A stretch of 64,000 nucleotides of DNA from Dipodascopsis uninucleata var. uninucleata (taxonomy: Eukaryota > Ascomycota > Lipomycetes > Lipomycetales > Lipomycetaceae): the NCBI GenBank assembly GCA_030568195.1, contig JAJLTO010000006.1, forward strand, positions 744,001 through 808,000, read 5' to 3'. Numbering within the stretch: the first letter of the stretch is position 1; each line of letters opens with the position of its first letter. Below are positions 31,447 to 43,879 of this stretch, in pieces. The notes beneath the pieces were generated by a model. The model was not told the DNA's origin, searched no databases, and saw only the letters and a list, made by a program, of their open reading frames with translations. The position numbers and the translations under genes were made by a program.

Positions 31447-33905
31447 ATGATGACATCGCAATCGGGAGAATTTCAACCTGATTTGGCTGATATTCCACTG
31501 TCGTCGCATTTTAGCACAGGCCACGAGGAAGTTCTAGATACCAATGAAGCAGGTTTACACAACACTGCAGATACAACACATGAGTTTTCTCTTTCAAGCA
31601 CAAATATTCCCGAAACTCCAGTGAACAGGATAGCAGTTGACCATGGGTTACACAATTTGGGATCATTAGGAGAGCGCCATATTTTGAGTACACCAGATAC
31701 GGTGCCATCATCTGGCGCGTTCTATCATAGCCATTCACGTCACCATCATTTGGATGAAGAAGATATACCAGACTCGATAATGCATGATATAAAATATGAA
31801 GGAACAGAAAGCCGTCTATTTGATACCGGTATACAGTCTATTACTACGCTTCATCAGTCGACGGACTTTCCGCATTCGTCACAAGAACCTATCCAGCAGC
31901 ATCCACAACCAACCACGCCAATTGGAGAATCGCGCATATCAGCATATGCGCGACTTGATTTTGCCTCGTTTACATTTTACGTGCAGACTCTACAAGTTGT
32001 GATGGGACGTCGGGTAGACCATAGCCATAATGGTCTAGACGATGGTACTCCTCGGAATGGTAGACAGGGGAATTCCATATCGCCTTCCAAGCGGTCTGTG
32101 GACACTGCTGGAAAAGCAACCAGTGGTAATATAGATGTACACTTAGGCACAGCAAAAGCCATATCAAGAAGGCATGCTAGAATATTTTATAATTTTGCAA
32201 ATCAGAGATTTGAGTTCTCAGTATTAGGTAGAAATGGTGCTTTTGTTGATGACGTATTTGTTGAGAAAGGTGCTACTGTTCAGTTGAACCATGGGTATGT
32301 TTTCGATTTTCTATTTCATTATTTTGAATACTTTGTGCTGTGGCACCTTGAATACTTACAATTTTACAAAGCTCACGAGTTCAAATTGGACAAATCGGAT
32401 TCACATTTTTGCTTCCAAGTTCCTCGAACTTGGAATCTGGAGATAACACGCCAACACAGACCATAAGACCAGCTGATGCAATTTCGCTTCGTGGATCGTC
32501 CATTCCACCATTGTCTCTCAACTCAACGCCAGTTCCGGAAAACCACGTAAAAATGGATCCAGATAGAGGGTTCGAAAATGCTGCGGAGCATCATTCGGAG
32601 AACTATCATAACATTTTCAACTCAAACAAAGATGACATTGCTTTAGATGCATCGCTTCATACAGATCATCTTAATCGGGACGATAGCATTGTAGGTAACG
32701 AATACTTACTACAGGATTTGACTGGAAAGACATTGGAACAGATACCAGATATTATCGCGAAGGAAATAGCAGCTATGTCTCCCAGTATATCTCCCGATCC
32801 TGTCCTGCCACCCGCAGGTGAGACACAAGAGGTCAACAGACCAAAAACATCGCGAAGAGAAAAGAGATATCCTACTCCACCTTCACCTTCGTCTATTCCT
32901 CCAGAATATCGTGAAAAGCCTCCAAATTCATATTCGAACTTAATTGAAGTTTCATTGAAGACCTTCGCTACCGAGCGTGGAATGTCTTTGTCTGATATCT
33001 ACCAAGCAATACAGGAGCTATTCCCTTATTATAGATTTGCTCCATATGGCTGGCAAAATTCTGTGAGACACAACTTGTCACTTAACAAGTTGTTTGTAAA
33101 AATAAAGAAAGAAGGGAAGGGGTGGCTGTGGGGATTAGACGAAGTTCTTTATAATGAAAAGGAGGCCAAGAAAAATAGACCTCTAAGTCGCGAACGCAAG
33201 GAGCAGGAGAGAAGGGAGAAACGTGAACGTGAACGTAAGGAAAAAGAAGAAAGAGAAAGAAGGCAAAGAGAGGAAAAAGAGAGATTGGATCGAGAGCGCA
33301 AAGAAAAGGAAAGATTGGAAAAGGAGAGAAAAGAAAAAGAGGTGGCAGAGAAAAAGAGAGTGTTGGCATTGGCAGCAGCGGCAACAGCAGCAGCGAAAAA
33401 GACATCGTCTCCTTCTTTCGCAGCTTCGTTGGCGGCTTCTCCTACTCCTATTAGACATCCCACTTCTGGAGCTGGTAATTCGTCTATTTCTGATACCAGA
33501 ACGCCTCTCCCTAAAGTACTGTCTGTTCCTCCTTCAATCAGCAAGCCGCAGCCGAAGACTCCTACGATCAATAAAGATACTCTTAAAGCTCTTCAAGTTT
33601 TACAACAGACAATCTCAGCACAATTGCAAAACTCCGGTTCTAATACTCCCGGTAGAGCAGGCTCTCCAGCTAATAGTAGCACTGCACCAAGTCGCAGCAG
33701 TACGCCTGTTGGTAATAGACCTGCAAATCTTGGTTTTCCAGGTGCACAAGCTAAGAGTCCTGCAGTCAACGGAGGAACACCACAGCCAAATGCTCAAGCT
33801 GCAGCTCTTGCGAAAGCTTTAGTTATGTCACTGGCTCAGAAGATTCAAAAGCCTAGTGCAAATGGCGCAAAGTCTGGTGCATCCAACCCACCTACGAAAT
33901 CATGA
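31447..33905 (+). CDS. FHL1: Fhl1-like FHA-forkhead transcription factor, two exons
   Basis: CDS join(31447..32294, 32372..33905), 793 aa. In yeasts Fhl1 sits on ribosomal-protein gene promoters and recruits Ifh1 through its FHA domain (established). The FHA domain spans about residues 170-300: VVMGRR, then AISRRHARI and GRNGAFVDD. The 77-nt intron cuts it in its last strand, and splicing restores LNHG-SRVQIGQIGFTFLLPS, a typical FHA end. The forkhead domain is at about 464-555 (KPPNSYSNLIEVSLKTF ... WQNSVRHNLSLNKLFVKIKK ... GWLWGLDE). After it comes a very charged Arg/Lys/Glu helix (about 560-630), an Ala-rich patch and a Pro/Ser/Thr-rich tail. The two halves lie in different frames, so an intron-blind reading gives two truncated proteins. 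Orthology to Fhl1 rather than Fkh1/2 rests on the far upstream FHA position and this forkhead sequence. Confidence 0.9.
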
Positions 33906-35625
33906 TTACTGTATGTGACCTGTTGGGATCTCTTTGTGCATAATACAAATCTTCTGAGCATGAATATATAGTGGTCTTATGGAGGCGTTTTTAAGTGGCG
34001 TTCAATTTTTAACTATGCAATCAAGCAAAATTATGTGTCGTTTAAACAAAATATGGTTATTGGCGTTGAGTAATTTGTTTCTAGATTAATACTTTAAGGA
34101 GGAACATATTGTTCGGTCTTTTTGTACAGAGGAAGGTATGGTTGTCTTTAGACGTAGAGGGATATCATGGTTTGATCTGCTATTTTACACCTTCTATTGA
34201 CTCTATTATGAGGTAAAGAGTTAATAAAAAGATTGACAACGCGAAAATTTATGGTCCATCTTAGAAAGAATTACGAGGCTATGTTTGCAAATTCGCTACT
34301 GTGTGGATCCATGATCGAAATTAACAATAGTCATTATTGTCGATATTTAGCGTGCAACATGTCTTCAGTTGTCCTGGGTTTCAATAGAGGGCTTAATTAG
34401 TTTAAGTGGCGCCCCATTTATTATCATTTCAGTCGGTTCAAGATATAATTCCGTAATTTACTGTCTGCTTGTCTAGTTCTTGATATTACTTTTATTATTA
34501 TTTATGTATGATATTTTGGAAAATTTCTAATATTCTTGTTCGTAGTTCGTTGTATGTGTTCTTTTTTTTATAGATCTACTTATTATATACTGCTGTCTTG
34601 CGAATTTTTTTATACGATACTCGATGGGGATAGCTTGATATCTATATCCTCATCGTTGCATATCAGCCAATTTTATCCGATGATACTTACTTTCCTTGGA
34701 AAAGTTTCCTTGGACAAGTACTGCAATTGACTGTCTCGGGGTATCCGCAAGCCAGTTTCTGTATATGCATGTCTCAAAAAGCTTCTGTACCTTTGCTTCT
34801 AATAATGTTTCTATTAGCCTTTTTTAAATCCGTGCTATCCCAGTTTTCAGAAAACTACATATTTGGTGCTATATCTTTGATTTTTTCAGCACCATTATTA
34901 TTCGTATATGCACTAATACCTGGGTGAAAGCTACATCACTGTGGTAGACGCTTTACTATCTGCCGTCGTAGCTTGCGTTGCCTTTTACGGTCCATATATT
35001 TCACAGACAGCGTACGTCTATGTTGTTGCGTTAAGTTCAGTACACTAGAGCTCTTATGTGAGAGCCTGTTCGAACCTATTTTTACCCTAAGCTGATACTA
35101 AGCTAGTGTATCAGTATGTACTACATAAATGCACTATTCATAAATAGAATAGTGCATGGAATCCTGAAACTTTAATTTGCCTTTAATGGCTCGGTCGGAT
35201 ATCAATTAGTAAGAAAGAGTGTTTGATTACTCATAAACTGCCATAAAACTTACTGTTGTGAGCATAACAGTCAAAGCATATCTTCAGCATACCTAAAAGT
35301 CGATCTCCGTAGAAATTAGCATAAATTTGTTAAAACCACAACCTCGGAACGGCGCTTCAATGTGATTCTTGACCTCGCACTGTATTGCAAACTGCCGGTA
35401 ACCGGATATCAAGTAATCCGAAATTAGACCGCCCGGGAATCAATTAACAAAGTGAATACAAACAAGATTGAGCGACGTAACACTTAGACAAACTGGAATG
35501 TGTAGTACCTGAGTATGAAGGTATAGGTAGAATCTGTTGATTGTGGAAATTGTAGGAGAGGGCATACACCAACGGCCAATCTCCTTTCGAGTGGAAGGAA
35601 TAAGTACGAGGCATACATCAAAACA
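33906..35625 (+). other. 1.7-kb region with hydrophobic open stretches; possible intron-rich membrane-protein gene
   Basis: No gene could be assembled. Three successive plus-strand stretches are strongly hydrophobic in different frames: about 34540-34714 (ending QFYPMILTFLGKVSL), 34769-34927 (PLLLIMFLLAFFKSV ... LIFSAPLLFVYALIPG) and 34931-35048 (YITVVDALLSAVVACVAF ... VVALSSVH, stop at 35046). The last is preceded by a good acceptor (CTAAT, 14 nt, AAAG). This pattern would fit several short exons of a polytopic membrane protein, as seen elsewhere in this window. However, AT-rich DNA also encodes hydrophobic runs by chance. The remaining parts hold the FHL1 3' flank and the TDA3-like promoter. 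Confidence 0.3.
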
Positions 35626-37119
35626 ATGACTATTATTATTGTTGGTGCAGGAATCATAGGACTCTCGACAGCTTTTTGCTTGGCCAACCGGCCGCGGACT
35701 TCCTTGGAGCCTGTAGACAGAATAATAGTTGTCGATACATCGCGAAAGCTCTTTGCGTGTGCATCAGGCCGAGCAGCAGGCTTTTTAAACAGATCATGGT
35801 TTTCACCACGCGCATCAGCACTCGCGGAGCTATCATTTGTAATGCATGGCGAATTTGCAGAAATGTACGGTGGAAAGGATCTCTGGGGCTACCGACCAGC
35901 TAGAGCATGGAGCGTCACAGGACGATATGATAAGCTTAGTGTTGAGGAGTACAACTCTTTGAAGCAGGAGCGTCTAGCTCAGCGAAAGATGAGGTCTTTA
36001 CAATCGAAGTCACCAGGAGGTAGTAGTACAAATAGCTCATATACTGAAAATATCTACGAGAGATATGATGCTGGAGATGATAAACAATTACCTGATTACT
36101 TTTTCTGCGATGAAGAACAAACTGCACAAATCGCTGGCGAGGATGAGTGCGCTGTGATGTAAGAATCTGACTCCAATACTTTTGTTTGAGATAAAAATTG
36201 TTGGTTGTAGATAGCAGGATCGATTTTCTGACTCGATTTATTTTACTTTTTTAGAAATCCTCTAGAGCTTTGTGAGTTTTTACTATCGCAATGTACATCC
36301 AAAGGAGTGGAAATCCTATATCCCTGTGAGCTCGAATCTGTCACAAAGACAGAAAATGGATTATTGGATAAGGCTGTTCTGAGGAATCGTGATACTGAGG
36401 AAGCAAGAACAATAGACGATATTTCCAAAATCGTTATTGCGGCTGGGCCATGGACCTCGTACATATTCGAATCGCTGTTTCCGAAAGCAGTATATAGGCC
36501 TTCTGTGACTCCATTAACAGGATTTTCGGTAGTAATGACCAGTCCTTTACTAAAAACAGGAGAAACCCACGAACCGACATTTTTCAACGGTGATGAATCC
36601 ATGACTGGACAGATTCAGGATGTCTGTGATGCATTATTTGTTCGTCCTATGGGTATAGGTCGCTGGTTCCCGGAAATTTTTTCTAAGAGCAACGGTGATT
36701 TATACATGTCAGGACTAAATGGAAATGAAAACCACTCTTGGGTTGGGGGCATGGCACCCGGATCATTTTATGAGCGTGATTTGACTGATGATCAGAATTG
36801 GGAATCCGAAAATATCTCAACTACGATAAACAACTTTACAGCGCTTAATCTAGTGGCAAAATCGGTTTTAGGACCCGAGGTTGTAATCAAGAGGAAGTCT
36901 TCTTGTATGCGACCAATGACGCCAAATGGAGATCCTATCATCGGCGAAGTTCCCTCAGAAGTTCTTGATGGATATAAGGGAGTGTATATATGTGCGGGTC
37001 ATGGCCCTTGGGGAATAAATTTATGTCTTGGAAGTGGTCAAGTAATGGCAGAGATGCTACTTGATGGAAAGGTCAGAAGTGCAGATATATCTGGTCTGCA
37101 AGTACATATCCAAGATTAA
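35626..37119 (+). CDS. TDA3: FAD-dependent oxidoreductase, Tda3-like (DAO family), two exons
   Basis: CDS join(35626..36158, 36255..37119), 465 aa. D-amino-acid-oxidase fold. The dinucleotide-binding motif IIIVGAGIIGLSTAFCLANR is at the very N-terminus, with ASGRAAGFL soon after. The middle is less conserved and contains a Ser-rich loop. The C-terminal FAD-contact region reads GVYICAGHGPWGINLCLGSG followed by MAEMLLDGK. The SGRAAG...LWGYR pattern matches the Tda3 group, linked in yeast to late-endosome-to-Golgi traffic; its substrate is unknown. The 96-nt intron has a GTAAGA donor, a TTCTGACTC branch point and a TTTTAG acceptor, phase 2, giving AVINPLELCEFL. There is no presequence or peroxisomal signal. 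Family certain; Tda3 orthology likely. Confidence 0.85.
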
Positions 37120-38168
37120 AACCATTTATTAAACGACTTTTTAGTATCACAGACTTCTCGGAGATTATGTCGGAAGTTAGATTTTTGGAAGAACCGACAC
37201 AATATACCTTATTTTGGAGGAAATCATGTAATCACATCCAAGATGGCACATAGTTCAAGTTTCCTCCACTATAATCAGCATATAATTCACGCAGTAAGTA
37301 TATATCTCACCTCGGCTCCACAGTACACTGCCACAGCTATCATCATATATTTTATTATAATATGTTATTGTTATTTTAATGTTACTATCGATCATTTCTA
37401 CTTTTTTCTCGTTAACTACTGATAATTACAGGTGTTTCTACACATTCTACATATTACCAGAGGCATCCCCTTCATATTTTTTTGTTCATGTTATTTTTTG
37501 TAATCTATAACATTTTGAGTGTCTTTATTTTGCTACGTTATCGTCAGAGATTATTGATGGGATAGCTTAATGTATATGACTCTATCTATCTGTATAATAC
37601 GATTATTCATGTTAAGTCTATAGCTCTATAAGTTCCTCTTACATTTAGAAAAACTACCAGAGTGTATTAAATGACGTCACGTTAGTGGAGGTTTTAATAG
37701 ATATCCTTTTAATAGCTTTAAATAGGTTATACTCATTAGTAAATTAAACGAGCTTCAACTTTCATACTGTAGGTGCTATTCAAAGTGTGAAATGCCATCG
37801 AGGCAATTCGACGCGTCAAAAATCAGAGGCATTTTAGGTAATAAATAAACTTGTTATCCAGAAACAATATTTTGTTACCCACGCGTGACTTAGTCCGCGA
37901 CGATTCTGAGCCGGCTCCTTCTGCTAAATTTTTTTTGTCTTTTAATTTCTCTTTTATAAATCTCTCAATCATTCTATTGTTCTCGAAATTAGGAAGATAT
38001 TCACCGGTCTTTGAAACTTCAGATATAGTAATGAAGTTAGACTAGAGTTGATATTTAGTTAGAATAGTGATTGATTGGAAGGAATTTTAGCAGCCAGACG
38101 GAGAAGTCCCGGAAAAAGTAGCAGGAATCAATTCCACAGTTTATCTACCTACCGTAGAAGAGATCATA
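37120..38168. promoter_or_regulatory. 1.05-kb spacer upstream of the EI24-like gene
   Basis: Mostly AT-rich. A short exon-like unit begins at ATG 37791 (MPSRQFDASKIRGIL, GTAATA donor at 37838). It could join an acceptor at 38089 and read on about 39 residues through basic, Ser/Arg-rich sequence before a stop. It cannot be linked in frame to the EI24-like exons, so I leave it unassigned. It may be a separate tiny gene or a 5' leader. Confidence 0.35.
37672..37679. promoter_or_regulatory. TGACGTCA ATF/CREB-type palindrome
   Basis: A perfect 8-bp CRE, the classical site for Atf1/Sko1-like bZIP factors, lies about 500 bp upstream of the EI24-like gene. Single copy; function is inference. Confidence 0.4.
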
Positions 38169-39506
38169 ATGGCATGGCTAATCCCTATGCCATATCTTCT
38201 CAAGCTTTTCAGGCTTAGAGATAGATACCTAAAGCTGAGACAGACATATTCAAGTGAGACGGTGCACTGGTTTTATGAAGATGTTAGGCTGAGATTGTCA
38301 ATTATTATGCAGGAACTCATCTTTTTCATATTCTCTGGCACAACGTACAGAATATTGTTATTATTCATCATACCTTATTCCGCGATGAAGACAATGGCGT
38401 TTAGATATCCGTTTAAGGTGCTTATACCTCTCAAGGCTTTTTTATTGAATCAAGCTCCTCACATCTGAGTTGCAGATGAGGACATGATATCTTAATATGT
38501 GTAGGATATGTGACAGTTTCTGATATCTTATTTTACAGGGAATGAAATATTTCATATTCCATCCAGCACTTTGGCCTCCATTTGGTGGTGTGGTTCTCCC
38601 GCTCTTAGTTGTTTTGCTATCGGTGATGTCATTTTGGTATACGGTTGCACTCCCCCCACAGATGGCTGTCTTAATTGTCTTGAATGGTCCGATGGGAATT
38701 GTGTCATCTGTTTTCCTTGTATTCAATCAGGCTACAATGATATATAGCACCATTGCGAATTCCTTCTTTATGAAGAAGGCTCTAAAGACGACATTTGACA
38801 GAGTATGTGTGCTGTTTCTCTCTCACTGTGTATGAATTAAATCAATATACTAACAAGCTCTCAAGGTTATGAGAATGGAGGGATATGACGATTTAGTTGC
38901 AAACGCTCCTCTTGTAGATGAAGATGAGGAAGAAGCGATTCAGAAGTCTGGTACTGATGACGCACCAGACGGCGAGACACCTCCTGAAGATGACACTGGA
39001 AGAATTCGGAAGTTATACAATGCAACAGTAGTTAGAATCAGGAACAAATGGAGAAGTTTCAAGCAGAAATTAGCATCGCCATATCTTTTCATGAAGTCAG
39101 TCGTGCTGTTTCCTTTGAAGTTCATTCCATTTGTTGGTCCATTCATTCATGCAATTGTTCATGCTGTTGACATTGCAAGAGCTCGCCAGATGCGCTGGTT
39201 CCAGCTCAAGAGATTCACTCCAAAGGAAATCAGAATTTATACCCGAAGACTTTATGGTGGATACTTTGCGTGAGTTATATATTATTTAAAATAGGCCAAC
39301 CCTAACTGCTCTATATACTTTTTGCTGTGATCGTTCTAATATCAATTTGGTCTATATCTAGATTCGGAACCGTTGCTGGTGTGTTGGAGTCAATTCCCAT
39401 TCTCGGATTAATTTTCCAATTTACGAATACCACTGGCGCAGCTCTGTGGGCCGCGCAGATGGAAGGAAAGCTGCGAAAAAAGTATGGGATCAAAGAGATG
39501 CATTAA
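38169..39506 (+). CDS. EI24/Lds-Rrt8-like integral membrane protein, four exons
   Basis: CDS join(38169..38417, 38539..38802, 38866..39269, 39362..39506), 353 aa; starting at ATG 38394 instead it would be 278 aa. The family signature RYPFKGMKYFIFHPALWPP crosses the first junction (unusual donor GTGCTT). Several long membrane segments follow, then a charged loop with an acidic stretch (VDEDEEEAIQKSGTDD). Next come FPLKFIPFVGPFIHAIVHAV and the C-terminal FGTVAGVLESIPILGLIFQF with NTTGAALWAAQMEGK. This is the fungal EI24-domain group that includes yeast Lds1/Lds2/Rrt8, which associate with lipid droplets and spore walls in yeast. Introns of 121, 63 and 92 nt keep frame. The start is uncertain: the 75 codons before Met 76 are open but unlike the family. 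Confidence 0.78.
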
Positions 39507-40396
39507 TGTTATTTTATAAAGCTAAGTAATTATTACGCTAGTGAGGGTGGTATGCTCATGAGCTACCATGAGGAATTTAATCCATACTGGATAGATGGCG
39601 AACCAGTATACCCATATCCTCCTTTACCTGATTCGACGTGACTGGCACAACGACGGCGTTTTCGATTAATTTGCTAGAACTTGCTACGATCTATATATCT
39701 AATTATATACTTATTTATCTAATTATTATAAACTATTCGTGGCTTTGTAAGTCTTCCCTTACGAGAGATTTTTTTACTCAAGCGGCTTGATAATTGTATT
39801 TCATATTAACCAAAAATATTAAAAGTCTTCCGAGTATTTATGTTAACTATTCAAAACAGATCATCGTGCTTAACTGCTTATTCTCATAATCAGACCATTT
39901 GCCTTCAGCTTAATAATGATTAAGAAAGGCTGTCATATCATTTTTCCGGTATTTTAGAGACTTGTTGATTATCATATATTATAGTTCTTCTGCCACTATT
40001 ACTCATTTTTATTGTTATTACTATAATCTTTTATTTAAGCTAAAACTAACTAACAGTGCTAGCACATACGACTTCAGTCGAAAATAGCCTGCGTTTCTAA
40101 AAGCGGTGTTTATGGTTGAAGCTGATCATGTTTATAAAATATGTAATCTTTATTACGACTGCGGTGTATGTATATGGTGATAGATTCCTAAAATATATTG
40201 TCATGCTAGTCGCACTACCGCTTCCGAATATATATCGTCCAGCAGAATAAAAATTATAATCAAATAAAAAAAATATGCTAAGGCCTTAAGGCCATTTCTT
40301 CTGTATATTACTAACTTATCGCGAGTCTATCAGCAAGATTCAATTAGGTTTGCAATTTATCAATATTAATACTCTCCGACAAATATCCCTGTGTAA
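39507..40396. other. 890-bp convergent spacer
   Basis: Lies between the 3' ends of the EI24-like gene and KAP114. The only coding-like item is a 29-codon frame at 39552-39641 (MLMSYHEEFNPYWIDGEPVY then PYPPLPDST), rich in Tyr and Pro, 45 bp after the EI24-like stop and preceded by an acceptor-like GCTAG. The rest is AT-rich. Confidence 0.45.
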
Positions 40397-43300
40397 CTAG
40401 GCATTTTGCCAAAATTTCAGCGTTTCCAACTCCAATGGGGTGAAATATATAGAACCCAGTTGCAGCATGTGCTCTTGCTCGTTAGTGATCACAGCTTTGA
40501 TAAATGTCGTCAATATCTCCTTATATTTGTTAGCTTTATCTCCCTTTAACCTTTAGTAATATAAACAGCAGAACCTACATTAGTCTCCTCATCGCCTCCC
40601 TTATTGTCAAATAGACTTGTGTCACTCTCCCCAGTATAGCTATAATCATCATATTCTTCGCTGGCCTCGTGTTCTAGTTTTCTGATATCTGCTTGTTTGA
40701 ATATTAGCATAATAATATCAATTTCATGGTAATAAATATCTTACCTTTGACTGATAGCCCATATGCGAACTCGTTTGCTGAAGAAATATCTTCCCATTCA
40801 TCACCTTCTATGCTAGTGGTATTAGATTTTTCTTGTGCGCGTGCCATCTCATTTGATGTTGATGAAATATCAGTAATCGAGCTCAACTCCTTAAGCAAGA
40901 GCTTGAGGATCTTGATATGAGCAGGAATAGAAGTATATTTTAAAGGTTCTATAATTAAATATTAGTAAATTTGTCTAACTGTACTAATAGAGAACTCACT
41001 TACTCTTCTTTGCTCTAGAGCGTGTTATAATAGAAGAATCGGCATCATCGGTAATCAAATCACCATCAACGATTATAGATTCCACTCGAGGATCGTGTAA
41101 CATGTAGCATTTTGCAAGAGCCATCGTACTAACCATAATTTCTCCGTTAGCGTTAAGTTACAAACCAATTCTGGGTAGAGACTCACTTTAGACGAATCTC
41201 CTTGTAGCCTCTAAAAACGTCAAAGGAGCCGAGCCATGCTTTAAGAACAACTACAAGTCCATTTGCGTGTTCTAAAGGCATGTCGTAAAGGAAATTCACG
41301 ACTGTTTGCGGATCAATTGATATCATGTTTGCAAAAACTAATATCAAATTTTGAATGAATACTGGATGTGAAGCTTTCTCGAGACGACGAGCAGTAGCAA
41401 TTAAGAGCTGATTCAGAAGATCACCAAGATCATGACCATACTAAATATTAATTAGAAGTTTGTCTCAAGAAACACTTAAACGCAGACATCTTACCCGATC
41501 TACTACAGCAGTGACAACCTCACCAATACACATTGCCGATGATTCTTCTATATCAGGATTCAACAGGCGCGCAATAATATTAAGGACTACCTCAACGCCT
41601 GATTTTCCATACTCATCATGCCAATCTCGAAGCTGCTGAGAATCGTGCTCGATTATATGAGCTATAAACTCTGAGCCATTCTGAAGTATTTGATTATCAT
41701 CAGCAATAAGCATTAACGAAGCTATCTTTGGAAATACAAAATCGACTAGACCAATTGGAAGAGGCGAAGGTGCATGATCTACCAAAGAAGAAAGGAGGTT
41801 TATAATCAGAGCAAGTTGAAATACATTCTCATCTGTTATATTAGTGGTGAGTCCAGATACTAACGGTGGAATAGCAGTTTCACAGAATCTCGGATAAAGG
41901 TATTCATCTGTACTTTGTGAAAGAAATTCGAAGGCATCTATCGTATCACTAGTAAGTTGTATATTAGAAGGATCTTTAGCAGCTGCTCGGAAGAGAAGTT
42001 CTATTACTTTAGAATCGGGTAAAATAGCAAAACCAGGACTTATTCTTATCGCCAGTTCCAATGATTCAACCAGAAGTGATGGTGTTTCATCCTCCGCATC
42101 TTCTATCAAACTTGCAACAGCTTCGACGATAGCCATCTGAGAAGCTTTATTATTCTTCCTAGAAAACTCAGATAAGAATCTTTGAATAGAGAAGAGACAG
42201 CTTGCTCTGACCAAAAAACTTTCATCTGTCGATCCACTCAGCAACGTATTATCAAGAAGTTTCACTGGTGTTTCCATAGAACTCATAAACGCTTTGCAGT
42301 TACGGCAGACCGTTCCAGCAAGAATATACGATCTTGCTCGCAGAAACACATTCTGATGTGCAAAACAGCTAGCTGCTATGCTCATCAAAGGTTCAGCAGT
42401 AGATGAAGATATAAGATATTTCCCGTAGTCAGTATCTTCCACTAGAACTGATTCTAATAGAAACATTGCTCCTTCTAGCATTCTCCAGCTATATTGGATA
42501 ATTAATAAAGCTAATAATCGATTAAAATACTTTAAATAATAACTTACGAGTTTTGCGAAGCAAGTTCAATCACTCGATTTGCTAATATCGGAATAATTGA
42601 AGCAACAAAAGGCTGGTCTAACGTTGTAACCAAGTCAGAAGCAGCAGTGCGGCAAGTAAACTTCGAGGAGAGTGAGAGCTCTTCAGCAACGAACATATTC
42701 GAATCATCTTCGAATTCCCTTTCTTCCTCTACCGATATTTGAGAAATAGCAGCTGCCAATGCCACCAACTCCTGAAGATTATATTCTTCTTTGTAAAATC
42801 GATTAATATCAGAATTACTAGACTTATTTCTAAGAAACTCCAAAATCTCTATAAGGAGCAACTTTGTATATCTAGGTTCGCCTTCAAGATTGCTAAAATC
42901 AGCTTCATTTTCCGGATCACAGTACAAGGAAAGAAACAGAGAGGTTGCTTTCGGAAGATCTGCCCAAACAGAGTTGAACAATGGATTAATTATGAATTTC
43001 TCTGTCTCCTCTGGAAAAGTGGAATCAAGTTGTTGAATTGCCTAAATTTAAGTCAATATGTGCTAGCCTTGGAAAAACATCAGAACTCGCATATTTCTTG
43101 CTAAATACCTTCATAGTACTGTATTTTAGTAAAGCAACATTATTTTTCCTAGTCTCATCATTATAAGACAAATTCATAAAACTAGAGAATACACCAGACC
43201 AGGACTCAACAGCCTTCAGGATAAATGCTTTTAAACTTCCTGACTTAGAGTCTATCTGTTCGAAAAAATTCAGAGATGCATGAATGGTATCCACCGTAAG

Positions 43301-43879
43301 AGCCTTTATATAAAAGCTCCAAGTCTGAGAAATTGCAATACTATGCAATGCATCAAATATCGGTGAAGCGATGGAACCAAACTGCTCGAGAGTAAATCCA
43401 TCGTCTAGAAGTTCTTTCAAAACAGTCAATGCGCTGTAAATCTGGTCCTCAGAGCTACTTTTCAGCAACTCCATCAGGATATTAAATAGCTCTGGCCATT
43501 CGTCTGGAAAATCCGCACTTGCGATTTTTGATATCAAATTAGCAGTAAGTGATCTGATCTTAGATTCGTAAACAGACTGGAGAATTACGATCAACTCTTT
43601 ACGGATAGATTGCTTTACTTCATTAGCTAGAGGAGTCGACCATGCAAATTCGTCAAATTGTGCACTCCATGATTTTAAAATTAGCATTCGTAATACCACC
43701 AACGCCGCCTGTCTAATGGCAATGGGGTAGCTGTCAACTTGCGCTATATTGATAAGCGATATTGAGAATGTATCTGTATGAGTTCTCTGAAGTTGATCAA
43801 TCCTTTCCTCTGCGGATTTTCGTACATCCTGCTGAGGAGACTGCGTAGCTTCTAAGAGCTCTGTGACCTGTAGATCCAT
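40397..43879 (-). CDS. KAP114: importin-beta family karyopherin Kap114/Importin-9, eight exons
   Basis: CDS complement(40397..40543, 40579..40688, 40745..40948, 41004..41128, 41187..41440, 41495..42488, 42548..43041, 43109..43879), 1032 aa (yeast 1004). It imports TBP and histones H2A-H2B. An importin-beta N-terminal domain (AEERIDQLQ ... YPIAIRQAALVVLR) is followed by HEAT repeats. Family landmarks: NSWRMLEGAMFLLESV at an exon junction, YGHDLGDLLNQLL, NTMALAKCYMLHDPRVESII, and RSRAKKKPLKYTSIPAHIKI, which matches the yeast RSRAKK...KYTQIP segment. The end is acidic (EEYDDYSYTGESD) with a final FTPLELETL motif. Seven introns of 35-67 nt all keep frame. The last intron (40544-40578, GTAGGT donor) would be only 35 nt and is inferred from the conserved C-terminal helix. 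Divergent from REV7. Confidence 0.93.

Noticed and set aside
33082-33822. Long open frames on both strands over the FHL1 charged region
   Set aside because: The Arg/Lys/Glu repeat coding for the charged helix is purine-rich and keeps other frames open. They are shadows of the FHL1-like exon.
31447-33905. Reading the FHL1 locus as two genes
   Set aside because: The FHA domain is split exactly across the frame change, and a 77-nt intron restores it, so this is one gene.
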